A stretch of 64,000 bases of DNA from an uncultured Latescibacterota bacterium. Lineage in GTDB: Bacteria; Latescibacterota; UBA2968; UBA8231. The stretch spans positions 3,560,599-3,624,598 of the forward strand of contig OX638377.1 of assembly GCA_951813615.1 (NCBI GenBank). Direction: 5' to 3'. Below are positions 1 to 8,544 of this stretch, one piece after another. Both the position numbers and the translations under genes were made by a program. Under the pieces are notes generated by a model. That model was not told the DNA's origin. It ran no database searches and saw only the letters and a list, made by a program, of their open reading frames with translations. How positions within the stretch are numbered: position 1 is the stretch's first letter; each line of letters starts with the position of its first letter.

Positions 1-1469
1 ACACTGACGATGGTCGGATACGGCGGCCGCGTCTCAGGAGGAAGCAACATCACTCCCCGGCATTGCATACCGGCTGCTTCAAAGTCGATCAGTTCACTGC
101 GGCCGAGTTTGGACACCTGGACTTCAGGCGCTAGGCAAAACAACCAGTCATGGCTTCCATCCTCTATGCGCAGCACGGATGGCGGACGATTTGCCTCCTT
201 CACCATCAGGTAGTAGCACCCGGAGGAATCATCCACCTCCATGTACCAGACTTGACTCGTACACGTGCCCGGTATATCCGCTACGCGCTTCAGCCCTCCG
301 TCCAAGCCTAGATGGGCGACCTGCTCGCTCAGGTCGGACCGATTCTGCAGCACGACAGGCAGACCCCCGGCCTGCGTCAAGTGAATGGTGGATTCAGTCG
401 GTCGTGCGATCCAATGGCGCATAGACCACTCGTCTGGAATCGATGCGCAGCGGTGCTGGCCGGATTCCAGATCGAATTGCCACCAAGCCTTGCTACCGAG
501 TGAGTGAAGTTTCGAACTATCCGGACTCCATCGCGGCGTATCGTACTTCAGCAAGAGGTCGAACTCCGACTCTGGAGTCAGATTTACAGGCTTTTCAGAA
601 CCATCAGCCGCGACGACGAACAGCTCGTCGGGCCGATCTCTACCGAAAGAGGTGTACGCAACATTCGCCGAATCCGGCGACCACGCGTAGTTGATGCCGA
701 AGGCACTAGCGATATTCGTGGCGAGCATCCTTTCCGCTCCGGTCTCGATATCCACGGTGAAAAGCTCAAACAGGGAGTGCTGCAAGCTCGCTACATATTC
801 GACGTGGCGCGTACAGGCCACGTGCTGGCCATCAGGCGCAATGCGCCATTGGCTAGAGGCCCATTGTTCTAGCAGCCTCTTGACGGACCCAGTCGAGAGG
901 CTGACATGGCCCAACTCGCACTGCCACCAACTCCCTAGCCTCGGCTCGACCTCCGTGGTTGCGTCGGGATCGTTGGATCTGACATCGATCTTTGGCACGG
1001 GGCCGTGCGCATCTTCCCGATAGTCGCGCTCAGCAGGCCAGAGAGGTACTACGATGCCTTCGCCATCGGGCGTCCACACTGGCAGATCAAAGCCAAAGCG
1101 GACTAGAACAGGCGCATTCCGCAGCAACTCAACCTCCCCCGTGCCAACGTCCCACAGGCCCAGACATGCCACTCCTTCGTGCCGCACGCAGGCCACCAGC
1201 CTGTCGCCCGAAGGCGACCACTGAGCACCCCAGCTTACGCTGCCTTCGGGAAAAGGCCGCATCGACTCCCCGGTAGCTGTATCCACGACGACCACGGAAC
1301 TGCCAGCCATTTCCCGAGGGACACCCCACTCGTCAAACTTCGGTCCCCGTGCGCCTTGGGTACGTCTTTGAACGCCAATAGCGAGTTGCCGTCCATCCGG
1401 GGACAGGTGAAAAGGCATTCGTCCGGTGGGTTTGGGCAGATCAATGAGAGAGGCAATAGTATTCTCCAT
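1..1469 (-). CDS. S9-type peptidase, N-terminal beta-propeller part (partial, runs off left edge)
   Basis: Reading the minus strand from ATG at 1469 gives 489 codons without a stop up to the window edge, so the gene is open at its 3' end. The start has a GGAGG ribosome site about 6-8 bases upstream. The protein has no signal peptide and is a run of WD40/PD40-like blades: SPDGRQLAIG near residue 25, WSPSGDRLVACVRHEG near 85, WTPDGEGIVVPLWP near 135, WSPDSANVAYTSF near 265 and WSPDSSKLHSLGS near 325. The last residues, GVMLLPPETRPPYPTIVS, match the linker into the alpha/beta-hydrolase domain of prolyl-oligopeptidase-family (S9) enzymes. The catalytic Ser-Asp-His domain would lie outside the window, so peptidase activity is inferred. 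A stand-alone propeller is the alternative. Confidence 0.8.
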   Translation of the reverse strand, partial: MENTIASLIDLPKPTGRMPFHLSPDGRQLAIGVQRRTQGARGPKFDEWGVPREMAGSSVVVVDTATGESMRPFPEGSVSWGAQWSPSGDRLVACVRHEGVACLGLWDVGTGEVELLRNAPVLVRFGFDLPVWTPDGEGIVVPLWPAERDYREDAHGPVPKIDVRSNDPDATTEVEPRLGSWWQCELGHVSLSTGSVKRLLEQWASSQWRIAPDGQHVACTRHVEYVASLQHSLFELFTVDIETGAERMLATNIASAFGINYAWSPDSANVAYTSFGRDRPDELFVVAADGSEKPVNLTPESEFDLLLKYDTPRWSPDSSKLHSLGSKAWWQFDLESGQHRCASIPDEWSMRHWIARPTESTIHLTQAGGLPVVLQNRSDLSEQVAHLGLDGGLKRVADIPGTCTSQVWYMEVDDSSGCYYLMVKEANRPPSVLRIEDGSHDWLFCLAPEVQVSKLGRSELIDFEAAGMQCRGVMLLPPETRPPYPTIVS

Positions 1470-1541
1470 GGATTCCCTCCATTGTGGGGGAAAATGGCTG
1501 CGATTCTGCGGTCTTTGGATGGTGGATTTTCGCGTTGACAA

Positions 1542-1570
1542 AGAGTACTGGAGGGTGTTACTTTTGTCAA
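1542..1570 (-). promoter_or_regulatory. sigma70-like promoter for the S9-type gene
   Basis: On the minus strand a perfect TTGACA (1565-1570) is followed after 17 bases by TACTCT (1542-1547), about 70 bases upstream of the ATG at 1469. The surrounding DNA is strongly A+T-rich and repeats TTGTCAA/TTGACAA motifs. No transcription data are available, so this is a motif call. Confidence 0.4.
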
Positions 1571-1658
1571 TATAAAAATGTCGTATCTATATATTTATAT
1601 TGATGTTACGATTTATTATATTTGACAACATTCAGCCGCTTGTTTATATTTTATGTAC

Positions 1659-1706
1659 AACAAAAAGATGGGAGCCGCTTACGAGAGCAGCCCCCATCTT
1701 TTTGTT
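1659..1706 (-). terminator. rho-independent terminator hairpin
   Basis: A perfect 14-bp inverted repeat (AACAAAAAGATGGG at 1659-1672 against 1693-1706) encloses a 20-base loop that can form a short inner stem. The arms contain A/T runs, so either strand gives a U-rich 3' side. It lies downstream of the minus-strand isomerase/dehydrogenase pair and upstream of the S9 promoter, so it most likely ends the former transcript. The rest of 1707-1831 holds nothing recognised. Confidence 0.7.
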
Positions 1707-1831
1707 TTTTCTACGCTTTCAGAATTGGGCGGATTGTGGGCTCGTGGAATCTGCGCTCAAATTTCCCCTAGGTAATCTCTATTTCCAGGGCTAGAAAGTT
1801 TTTTATTAATTCCCTCTCCAAAAAGCACGAC

Positions 1832-2797
1832 TTACGTCTTCGCCGCCATAATCTCAGCCGCCTCAATCTGATCCACTAGCGCGATCGAGTGAATCACGTC
1901 GCGGATGTCGGTGATCGGCTGCCGGTTTTCAACCACGCAATCGATGAAGTGCTCGTGCATGGTCAGCAGGCCCTCGTAGCGGGGCACATCGTCTTCGGGC
2001 ACGCCGTCGATTTCCCAGCCGCCGAGGGTGCGGACTTGGTTGTCCTCGTGGATTTCGATTTCACTGGGAATTTTCATGTAGCAGCCAACGCCCACGCCGT
2101 GCAATTCCGAGCGCAACACCCGCCCGCCAGAGGCGCGGTTGCCGAGCATCACGCCGGTTGCGCGATTGTCAAAGCGCACTAACGCAGTGTAGTGATTAAA
2201 GCCCTCGCCGCCGAATTTGTCTTGATAGGCCGTAACTTCCACCGGCTCTCCGCCAGCCATGTAGCGCAGCAAATCGACGATGTGGACCAAGTCGTTCCAC
2301 AAGGTGGTGGTGAACTCGTCGGCGCGCTGCGGGAGCTGTTTGTTGAAAGTAGTAGTCGCCAGCGACACCGGGCCTTTGGCCGCAACTAGGCGCATGGCCT
2401 CGCGGGTGACCGCGGTATAGCGTCGTTGCAGACCGACCATCACCCAGACCTCCTCGCGCTCGGCAGCCGCCAAAATCGCCCGCGTCTCGTCGCTGTTGGC
2501 CCCAGGCGGCTTTTCTATAAACAGGTGTTTGCCCGCGGCGATGCAGTCAAGGGCCGGCTGCAGGAGCCACTTCTCGTTCATCACGCAATAAACAATGTCC
2601 GGGTCGATCTCGTCGAGCATGGCGCGGTGGTCTTGGTACGTGCGCGTAAAGCCGTACTTTGCCACCACTTGCTTGAGGCGTTCCTCGTCCAACTCGCAAA
2701 CCGCAGCCATCTCCACCCGGTCGGCGAGGCGATGGACCGATGGGTAGTGGGCGCTCTGGCCGCGACCTCCCGCGCCGATAAATCCCGCTTTAAGCAT
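1832..2797 (-). CDS. Gfo/Idh/MocA family NAD(P)-dependent dehydrogenase
   Basis: A 321-residue sugar or cyclitol dehydrogenase-like protein. The N-terminal Rossmann fold starts at once with KAGFIGAGGRGQS (glycine-rich dinucleotide loop), and the EKPPG motif carries the family's conserved lysine. The C-terminal alpha/beta domain contains the NDLVHIVDLLRYM helix typical of the substrate domain. ATG 2797 was chosen because the open frame extends further upstream only into the preceding gene; here start and upstream stop overlap by 8 bases (ATGCTTAA), which implies translational coupling to the TIM-barrel isomerase. Together the two genes look like an oxidation/epimerisation step in carbohydrate or inositol catabolism. 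The substrate cannot be told from sequence. Confidence 0.9.
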   Translation of the reverse strand: MLKAGFIGAGGRGQSAHYPSVHRLADRVEMAAVCELDEERLKQVVAKYGFTRTYQDHRAMLDEIDPDIVYCVMNEKWLLQPALDCIAAGKHLFIEKPPGANSDETRAILAAAEREEVWVMVGLQRRYTAVTREAMRLVAAKGPVSLATTTFNKQLPQRADEFTTTLWNDLVHIVDLLRYMAGGEPVEVTAYQDKFGGEGFNHYTALVRFDNRATGVMLGNRASGGRVLRSELHGVGVGCYMKIPSEIEIHEDNQVRTLGGWEIDGVPEDDVPRYEGLLTMHEHFIDCVVENRQPITDIRDVIHSIALVDQIEAAEIMAAKT

Positions 2798-3629
2798 GGT
2801 CTTCCCCTTTCTGGCACAAAGCCGTAAAAAAGCGCACGTCAATCCGCGCCAAATCGATAACGCTTTCCACCGGCTCGCCACTGTACTCGCTATGGAAGCT
2901 GACCGGCCCAGCAAAGTTCAGCCGCTTCAAAGTCGCAATCACCGAAGGCCAATCGACAAAGCCCTGCCCCATCCGCACAACGCCACTGCCGAGCGCGCCC
3001 TGCTGAGTGATACTCAAAGACCGCTGGCGGGCCAGATCCTTAAAAGCGAGCAAGCACAAGTGCGAGCGCACAATATCGAGGGCCATGGCGACCGGCTCGC
3101 CGCACAGGGACAAATGTCCGGGGTCGGCGAAGACGCCCACGTATTGCGGGTCGCAGTCCTTGACGATGTTCATCGCAGCGCAGGAATTGAGGCCCATGGA
3201 CGCGCCCGAATGATTGTGAATGACAGTTTTGACGCCGTATTTCTCCGACAGCGCCTGAAACCCCTCCATAAAGCCGCGCACCTCGTCTAACTGCGTCCAG
3301 TAAGGCACATCCGGCTCCCAGTGCCAATAGCCGAGCTTGACGTGGGCCACGCCGGCTGCACCCAAGGCCGCGTAATACCTTTCCGCGTAATCGATGTCCG
3401 GGCGGTTGAAGTCGCCTGGAGCCGTGACCAGGGGGATGCAGAGACCGGCGTCGGCAAAGCGGCGCGCTGCCTCCGGTAGGGCCGTGGCTACATTGTCGGG
3501 GTTGACCGGGTAGCCGTCGCGCACACACAAGTCGGCCCCCTGCACGCCAATAGACTGCAAGGCGTCGATGATTTGCGGGACATCGAGGCCCTCTAAGTGT
3601 TTAGTAAATACGATATACGTCAGATCCAC
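2790..3629 (-). CDS. sugar phosphate isomerase/epimerase (AP-endonuclease-2-like TIM barrel)
   Basis: A 279-residue TIM barrel of the xylose-isomerase-like family. Expected metal-binding segments are visible: HNHSG near residue 145, DPGHL near 180 and a terminal FHSEY glutamate near 255. GTG 3629 was chosen as start because AGGAG lies 8 bases upstream; the frame is open further 5' but has no ribosome site and runs into the divergent promoter region. It is the first gene of a two-gene minus-strand operon with the Gfo/Idh dehydrogenase and is divergent from the PhyH gene across about 100 bases that must hold both promoters. Such pairs usually act on inositols or keto-sugars; the exact substrate is unknown. 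Confidence 0.88.
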   Translation of the reverse strand: MDLTYIVFTKHLEGLDVPQIIDALQSIGVQGADLCVRDGYPVNPDNVATALPEAARRFADAGLCIPLVTAPGDFNRPDIDYAERYYAALGAAGVAHVKLGYWHWEPDVPYWTQLDEVRGFMEGFQALSEKYGVKTVIHNHSGASMGLNSCAAMNIVKDCDPQYVGVFADPGHLSLCGEPVAMALDIVRSHLCLLAFKDLARQRSLSITQQGALGSGVVRMGQGFVDWPSVIATLKRLNFAGPVSFHSEYSGEPVESVIDLARIDVRFFTALCQKGEDHA

Positions 3630-3726
3630 GATGTATGCTCCTTTCTCTATATTTGTTTGACAAAGCGAGGTAAGGGTATCAAAATATCGGCTACCTGCCA
3701 ACGACTTAAACGGAGCAAGTCGAGTT

Positions 3727-4656
3727 ATGGAAGCAGTCAAAATGAATCCCAGCCCAACAATTGAGGTCCCCAAGCCGCTCACCCCCGCCCAAGTGCAGTC
3801 CTTTATCGACGACGGCTATCTCGTCGTGCCGGACCTAATGGAAGCAGCCGAGCTCGACGAACTCAAACGCGACCTCGTGGACGTAGCGCGCGGCCGCTAC
3901 GAGTGCGATAACATCGAGCCGGTCGATCCCGCCCTCAGCGACCAAGCGGTGCTGGAGAGTATCCTCTGCATCCACCAGCCCCACTACGTCAGTCCAGTCA
4001 TCGAACAGTACGTTCGCCACCCCAAAATCTGCGGTGCCCTGAGCCAGATCACCGCCGCGCACCTGCCCTTTTGGGACGGCAGCGTCAAGTGCATGCAGTC
4101 CATGTATTTCGTCAAGCCGCCCAACTTCCAGGGGCAGGCTTGGCACCAAGACGAGATCTACATCCCCACGCGGGATCGCTCGCTGATCGGCGCGTGGATC
4201 GCCGTGGATGACGCCACCGTGGAAAACGGCTGCCTGTACGTCATTCCGGGGTCGCACCGGCCCGGGTACCTCTACCCACAGCGGTCCCACGAAAACCCAG
4301 ACGAGTTCGACTTCGCGCCCGAGAGCTACGGCTTTGACGAGAGCGTCGAGATCCCGGTTGAAGTAGAAGCCGGTGCCCTCGTGTTCTTCAACGGCTATCT
4401 CCTCCATCACTCGTACAAAAACCGCGGCGACACCTATCGCCGCGTCTTGGTCAACCACTACTGCAATGCCTGGAGCCTGTTGCCTTGGAGCCTTGAAGAA
4501 GGCGAGTCGCCCGCTCGCGCCGACCGGCGCACCATCGTGCCCGTGGCCGGCATTGACCCCTACGCCTGGAAGGGCTATCAAACGCCGGCCAAGTCCGTGG
4601 GGCTGCGGCACTGCAAGGCCATCGACGAGGTCCGCGCCGACCGCGACAAGCCCTAA
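3727..4656 (+). CDS. phytanoyl-CoA dioxygenase (PhyH) family Fe(II)/2-oxoglutarate oxygenase
   Basis: A 309-residue cupin-fold oxygenase. The facial triad is clear: WHQD supplies the first His and the Asp (near residue 140), and YLLHHSYKN supplies the distal His (near 222), followed by an Arg for 2-oxoglutarate (RRVLVNHY). The core segment ENGCLYVIPGSH is diagnostic of the family. The N-terminus (FIDDGYLVVPDLM) is the usual PhyH opening. The start is ATG 3727; ATG 3742 is an alternative. The final codons, LRHCKAIDEVRA, recur as an isolated fragment near 10.1 kb, on the far side of the defence-like island. The substrate is unknown; family members hydroxylate a wide range of small molecules. 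Confidence 0.92.
   Translation: MEAVKMNPSPTIEVPKPLTPAQVQSFIDDGYLVVPDLMEAAELDELKRDLVDVARGRYECDNIEPVDPALSDQAVLESILCIHQPHYVSPVIEQYVRHPKICGALSQITAAHLPFWDGSVKCMQSMYFVKPPNFQGQAWHQDEIYIPTRDRSLIGAWIAVDDATVENGCLYVIPGSHRPGYLYPQRSHENPDEFDFAPESYGFDESVEIPVEVEAGALVFFNGYLLHHSYKNRGDTYRRVLVNHYCNAWSLLPWSLEEGESPARADRRTIVPVAGIDPYAWKGYQTPAKSVGLRHCKAIDEVRADRDKP
4604..4646 (+). repeat. direct repeat, left copy (PhyH 3' end)
   Basis: This 43-base segment inside the last codons of the left PhyH gene is repeated in the same orientation at 10085-10127 with only 2 mismatches. The two copies flank the defence-like island. The surrounding bases on either side of the two copies do not match. Confidence 0.85.
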
Positions 4657-4659
4657 CCG

Positions 4660-4900
4660 TTGACCGCAGCGACACACAGCCCCAGTCACCGAGCGAGCCT
4701 AGCACGCGGCTTGATCCTCCGCTCTCTTGGCATTAGCTTGCTACTGGTCTTTGGGGTCGGCGTAGCGGCCTCCCTTCCTCGGCCTCTACGTGCAAGGCTC
4801 GAATTTTGGGGCGTTCACCAGCCAGATCGCCATTTTCGTCCCCATCGACGTAGATCCCACGAAATGCATAGTCTTCGTATCAACGTACAGGCCACCCGGG
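4660..4900 (+). pseudogene. possible frameshifted 5' remnant of a DUF6785-like membrane protein gene
   Basis: Two frames in succession look coding. From about 4660 one frame gives a hydrophobic stretch, LILRSLGISLLLVFGVGVAA; from about 4775 a different frame gives LYVQGSNFGAFTSQIAIFVP. Joined, they resemble the first membrane segment of the DUF6785-like protein near 60.7 kb (LLGSLLCLLIGVG followed by IIQGTFMAWCFSNPVALFLF). The fragment stops where the island begins, so it may be the front of a gene cut off by the insertion. The resemblance is by eye over about 45 residues, so the call is weak. Confidence 0.35.
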
Positions 4901-4911
4901 TGATTAAATAG

Positions 4912-5844
4912 ATGGATGCCGTTGTACTAGAAACAGATGTCTTAGGACCTGCATCGCAGTCAAGGTATGACGATAGTCTGACCAGCTACCAGTTTCCGGT
5001 TCAATACCTGAGCCACTTCCGCCCACTCTCAGAAGGCACAGAGATGCTGGCCATTATTTATGAACCGAGAGGAAGATCACGGCGAGGCCGTATGGCCTAT
5101 GTCGGCTGGTCCATCCTCCATGGCTCTCCCCGCAGGGACTTGTCTGGACAAGGAAACGCCTACAGAGTGGATTTTCTAGAGCCGATACGCAGCTTCGAAC
5201 GGCCTGTTCCAAGAGAAATCGACGGTGAGCCCATTGAACAATGGCTTCGCGATTATCCTAGAGGTAATCTGCGAAACACCGCAACTAGGGGACGAGCAGT
5301 AAGGGGCCTAGTTGCAGACGAGGTCGAGACGATTATCCGATTGGGGGCGACCGACGTGACGTGGAATGCCCCGGAAAGCATAGGCGGTGATCCTTCTATA
5401 TCGCAAGCAGGCGATGCCCGTACTCGACAGATCGTCACCAGACTTGGACGAAGTGAACGATTCAGACAGGACGTGCTGGAGGCCTACGGGAAGCGATGTG
5501 CTGTGTCAGGCTTATCGGCTGGAGGAATCAAGGGGTTAGTTGAAGCTGCTCATATCAGAGGATCCGGACAGCCTGAGTGTGGGCCGGATCACATCACTAA
5601 CGGAATAGCACTAACACCCACCCTTCATCGTCTGTTTGATCGGCATCTGTTTTCGCTGCAATATCAAGGTAACGAGCTTGTCGTCGTTACTTCCAATCAG
5701 TTTACAGTTGATATGGTGCAGGACCCGGTCACCGGCAGCCGGCTCAGTCTCCAACAAGGGCAGAGAGTGCGCCTACCGTCGGATATCGCTTCCCGTCCTG
5801 GGCGTCGGTTCGTGGATTTCCATCGGCACTTACTTCTTTCCTAG
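4912..5844 (+). CDS. HNH-family (predicted restriction) endonuclease
   Basis: A 310-residue protein whose C-terminal half is an HNH nuclease module of the predicted restriction endonuclease type: RFRQDVLEAYGKRCAVSGL, then EAAHI (first catalytic His region), then NGIALTPTLHRLFDRHLFSL (Asn and final His). The N-terminal 170 residues are not recognised and could hold target recognition or a modified-base-binding domain. The start ATG 4912 has no obvious ribosome site. It converges on the methyltransferase/GHKL operon with a gap of about 290 bases in which no gene was seen. Context suggests it is the cutting arm of a restriction system whose protective methylase is the C5 methyltransferase, or a modification-dependent nuclease. 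Confidence 0.85.
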   Translation: MDAVVLETDVLGPASQSRYDDSLTSYQFPVQYLSHFRPLSEGTEMLAIIYEPRGRSRRGRMAYVGWSILHGSPRRDLSGQGNAYRVDFLEPIRSFERPVPREIDGEPIEQWLRDYPRGNLRNTATRGRAVRGLVADEVETIIRLGATDVTWNAPESIGGDPSISQAGDARTRQIVTRLGRSERFRQDVLEAYGKRCAVSGLSAGGIKGLVEAAHIRGSGQPECGPDHITNGIALTPTLHRLFDRHLFSLQYQGNELVVVTSNQFTVDMVQDPVTGSRLSLQQGQRVRLPSDIASRPGRRFVDFHRHLLLS

Positions 5845-6136
5845 CCAATAGGATGTCCGAGACCCGACTCTAGCTAATGGATTGTTGCGGCTGATCAATC
5901 ACGCAGGTAAGCGGCGTGCGCTTTGCGACTGACCCTAGTCGAGCTAACAGACGGGCCATTAATCTGCCAGTCTTTAATTCCTTAGGCAACAGTCCCCCTA
6001 CCCGCAGTGCCCGCGGCTCGTCGGGTCCCTGCCGTCGACATCGGCTTTATTGAACTAGGTCTATTAGCAGATGTGTCCTGACTGTCGTCACCGCAGCGGA
6101 AGCCGATCAAGCTAAGCTTGCTGGCGACCCTTGAGG

Positions 6137-7117
6137 CTACGGCGCAGCTCTGATGAAGTATGGGTAGTACCTGTGAAACTCAGCATACTGTTCGAGCTGT
6201 CGCTTCGTACGTTCCTTTCCCTCTTCACCTTTTTCAAGCTCATAGCCTAACGTCTCAAAGAGGGTCTCCCCTGCATTTCCGTCACAAGGGAGCCTATCCT
6301 GAAGACACAACCTTTCTTTCGTACTCAGGATGGGAACATCAATTTCCTTCGGTTCAGACCAGTCAAGATTAGCAAAAGACCAGCCATCAAATGCCTTTCT
6401 GACCTCCGACTTATCTTCTCTGGAGCACACCATACCAGTAAGAGTGAGCATCCCGGTACCGTCGGAATAGAAAAACGACGTGATCGGTTGAAACATCGTG
6501 GGCAACTCCCCAGGCAGGGCGCGCTGCACTACGATCTCCAGCATGTCTTGAAGCAGCTTCGCATAGCTTAACGCTATCAAAGGTGGATTGTCTTCTGGGT
6601 CCGGCATTATCGCTTTGAATTTTCTACCAAATAGTTCAGGTTTGCGCTGCCAGTCTGTGGCCTGAGCCCGAAGGGATATCTTCACAAGACTCCTCTCAGC
6701 CACCTTCTCGAGCAACAGTTTGAAGTAATCAAAATTCTTTTTCTTTAAATCAGTATAGTCAAGCCAAAAAATACTTTTCTGATCGTCGTGTTCGTATTCG
6801 TCGATAAAGTGGAATAGATCTACATGTTCTAGATGTACGGTCCTGCATGGTAGATGAAATTTTTGACGCTTAAAGATGTGTTCGTTGGATTCTATCGAAA
6901 CCATCCTTACGTCTTCTCTTTGTTCATAAAGGATGCGAAAGTCTTCGAGGTACGGCCCTCCTAGCCCGAAATAGGTGTAGTCGGATAGATTTTCAAATTG
7001 ATCAAGACGACGAATCACCTCAAGCAGAAGGAAACGATCCACCGCCTTATTAGGGCGTAGGTGATAAGCCGGTTGATTCACCTTATTGAGGCGTCGGTGA
7101 TGAGCCGGTTGATTCAC
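6137..7117 (-). CDS. Rossmann methyltransferase-like protein of the GHKL operon
   Basis: A 326-residue cytosolic protein. The segment YTYFGLGGPYLEDF resembles a class I methyltransferase motif I, VSIESNEHIFKRQ the acidic motif II, and SIFWLDYTDL motif IV; a lysine-rich helix follows. No confident family name is offered. GTG 7117 is chosen as start: it overlaps the upstream stop as GTGA and AGGAGG lies 6 bases ahead. The first 24 residues are a 12-residue tandem duplication (VNQPAHHRRLNK then VNQPAYHLRPNK), the second copy leading into the conserved-looking YHLRPNKAVDR. It is the last gene of the Dcm-GHKL operon. It could be a second modification enzyme or a non-catalytic partner of the ATPase. 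Confidence 0.75.
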   Translation of the reverse strand: MNQPAHHRRLNKVNQPAYHLRPNKAVDRFLLLEVIRRLDQFENLSDYTYFGLGGPYLEDFRILYEQREDVRMVSIESNEHIFKRQKFHLPCRTVHLEHVDLFHFIDEYEHDDQKSIFWLDYTDLKKKNFDYFKLLLEKVAERSLVKISLRAQATDWQRKPELFGRKFKAIMPDPEDNPPLIALSYAKLLQDMLEIVVQRALPGELPTMFQPITSFFYSDGTGMLTLTGMVCSREDKSEVRKAFDGWSFANLDWSEPKEIDVPILSTKERLCLQDRLPCDGNAGETLFETLGYELEKGEEGKERTKRQLEQYAEFHRYYPYFIRAAP

Positions 7118-7120
7118 CTT
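7049..7120 (-). repeat. 36-bp tandem duplication at a gene junction
   Basis: Two adjacent 36-base copies (7049-7084 and 7085-7120) match at 32 positions. On the minus strand each begins AAGGTGAATCAACCGGCT and adds 12 in-frame codons to the methyltransferase-like protein. The upstream copy contains the GHKL stop codon and the coupled GTG start, so the duplication also duplicated the start region; only the upstream copy keeps the AGGAGG ribosome site. Confidence 0.85.
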
Positions 7121-8529
7121 GACGCCTCCTGAAGAAGAATGTCGAAGCACTTTTCTCCGACGATGGACGGGTTCTCCTGAGCATCATCAAAGAGGTGCTC
7201 AGCAACAACAGCGACTTCGTCAACCTCTTTAGTAAATGAGATCCGACGGGTTTTCGGGTTTTGTTTTTTTGGAGTAGGAAGGGATGGTTTATACTGAGAT
7301 GCGCCAGGGAGTGATCTTCTTGCCGGATTGAATTTCAAATCGGAAGTCTTCGCTTTAATTGCTGAAAGAGACAAAGGGCTACCCGCAGCGAAATGCTCTC
7401 TGGTTTCTTCCGTACGTCCTTTCCATCGATTAGTGTAATCGGTAAAGAGTTTCATACCTTCACGCATTTTGTTCTTAATTTGAAGGTACAGAACAGAAGA
7501 AGCATCTACTCCCCTTTTCGTGGTTGTAGTAGGAAGCTCTGCCGGGTCATCACATCTGAACTCAACTATTCCTGAAATGGCTATGAACTGAGTATGATAG
7601 CGGGGAATGCCTGCTTCACCCCATCCCGTCAATTCTGTACGGTCACAATACAACACGGCTCGACCATTGCAGATCACTGTCCAGCCAGCCTCTTCGGTGG
7701 AATATCGTTTTTCCTCTTGCTCATTAATGACTTCATCCTGCGAGGGAATTGGCATAGTGAAACCCACAGCGACAAAGACTTCAACATCTTTGTCTGTCTT
7801 TGCTTGATAAATGAACGGTTGTATTGCCTCATCCGATGTTGTCTGTGCGTCAGCGAATAGGAGACCTCTCAAGCGAGACTTTACGACCTTGCTATTGACA
7901 CTGACTTTAAAGCCCTTATCGATGAAAAAAGAATAGTGCGAAGAAATCAGTTCCAGAAGTTCAGCCTGAAAAGATCCCCTGTCTTCCTCGAAGCGAGTAG
8001 CTATCCCTTCATGCAAATTACCGACAATGATTGTGGTACCGTCCTCGTCCATCGAAGTGGACTTCGGACTAACGGGAATTTTCCATTCGTCCTCGTTGTC
8101 AATCCATTCCGGCGTAATTGACACCTCGTATTCGTGGTTGCCTGAGCGAGTGCTAATTTCGCAGCTTTTCCCCATTTTGAAAATTGCGCGTTTCATCCCA
8201 ATCCCGTAGACCCCTACAACCCCTTTGGCTTCCAGCTCCCGCTTTGGGTCTCTGCCCATCCTGAAAGCATATTTGCTCAGCTCCCATGGAATACCTCCGC
8301 AGTTGTCGGCAATTGAGAATGTTCCTCCGTCAAAACTGATCTCTGCCCAATTTCCTTCGTAGGGTTTGTCAGATTCGACGTGTTTGCTACGGAGGATGCC
8401 GTCGACGCAATTATCAAGCAAATCTAGAATTGCTTCCTCCAGCTTTATATCTCGCGTCAACATGGAGACGAAGAATGATTTAACAGGTGCAGCACTCACT
8501 GGCTCGTAGGTTGTATGTTCCTGTGCCAA
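7114..8529 (-). CDS. GHKL (MORC/MutL-like) ATPase
   Basis: A 471-residue Bergerat-fold ATPase. The N box is LEEAILDLLDNCVDGI (residues about 30-45), the G1 box IADNCGGIP (near 73) and the G2 box GVYGIGMKRAIFKMG (near 105); later TTTIIV-like and KRGVD segments fit the transducer region. The C-terminal 100 residues are basic and proline-rich, then acidic. TTG 8529 is taken as start because GGAGG lies 8 bases upstream; the gene starts 15 bases after the methyltransferase stop and overlaps the next gene (GTGA). MORC/MutL-like ATPases are known partners of DNA methylases in some prokaryotic restriction systems, which supports a DNA-clamp or conformational-switch role here. Confidence 0.9.
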   Translation of the reverse strand: MAQEHTTYEPVSAAPVKSFFVSMLTRDIKLEEAILDLLDNCVDGILRSKHVESDKPYEGNWAEISFDGGTFSIADNCGGIPWELSKYAFRMGRDPKRELEAKGVVGVYGIGMKRAIFKMGKSCEISTRSGNHEYEVSITPEWIDNEDEWKIPVSPKSTSMDEDGTTIIVGNLHEGIATRFEEDRGSFQAELLELISSHYSFFIDKGFKVSVNSKVVKSRLRGLLFADAQTTSDEAIQPFIYQAKTDKDVEVFVAVGFTMPIPSQDEVINEQEEKRYSTEEAGWTVICNGRAVLYCDRTELTGWGEAGIPRYHTQFIAISGIVEFRCDDPAELPTTTTKRGVDASSVLYLQIKNKMREGMKLFTDYTNRWKGRTEETREHFAAGSPLSLSAIKAKTSDLKFNPARRSLPGASQYKPSLPTPKKQNPKTRRISFTKEVDEVAVVAEHLFDDAQENPSIVGEKCFDILLQEASR

Positions 8530-8544
8530 GGCTATTGCCTCCTA

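Noticed and set aside
10..1538. Several plus-strand open frames of 60-120 codons
   Set aside because: They lie opposite the S9-type propeller gene, whose single minus-strand frame explains the whole stretch with coherent WD40-like blades; the plus frames have no family resemblance.
3835..4689. Minus-strand frame of 284 codons opposite the PhyH gene
   Set aside because: Antisense shadow; its sequence is low in motifs and rich in valine, aspartate and glycine as expected from the complement of a GC-rich gene.
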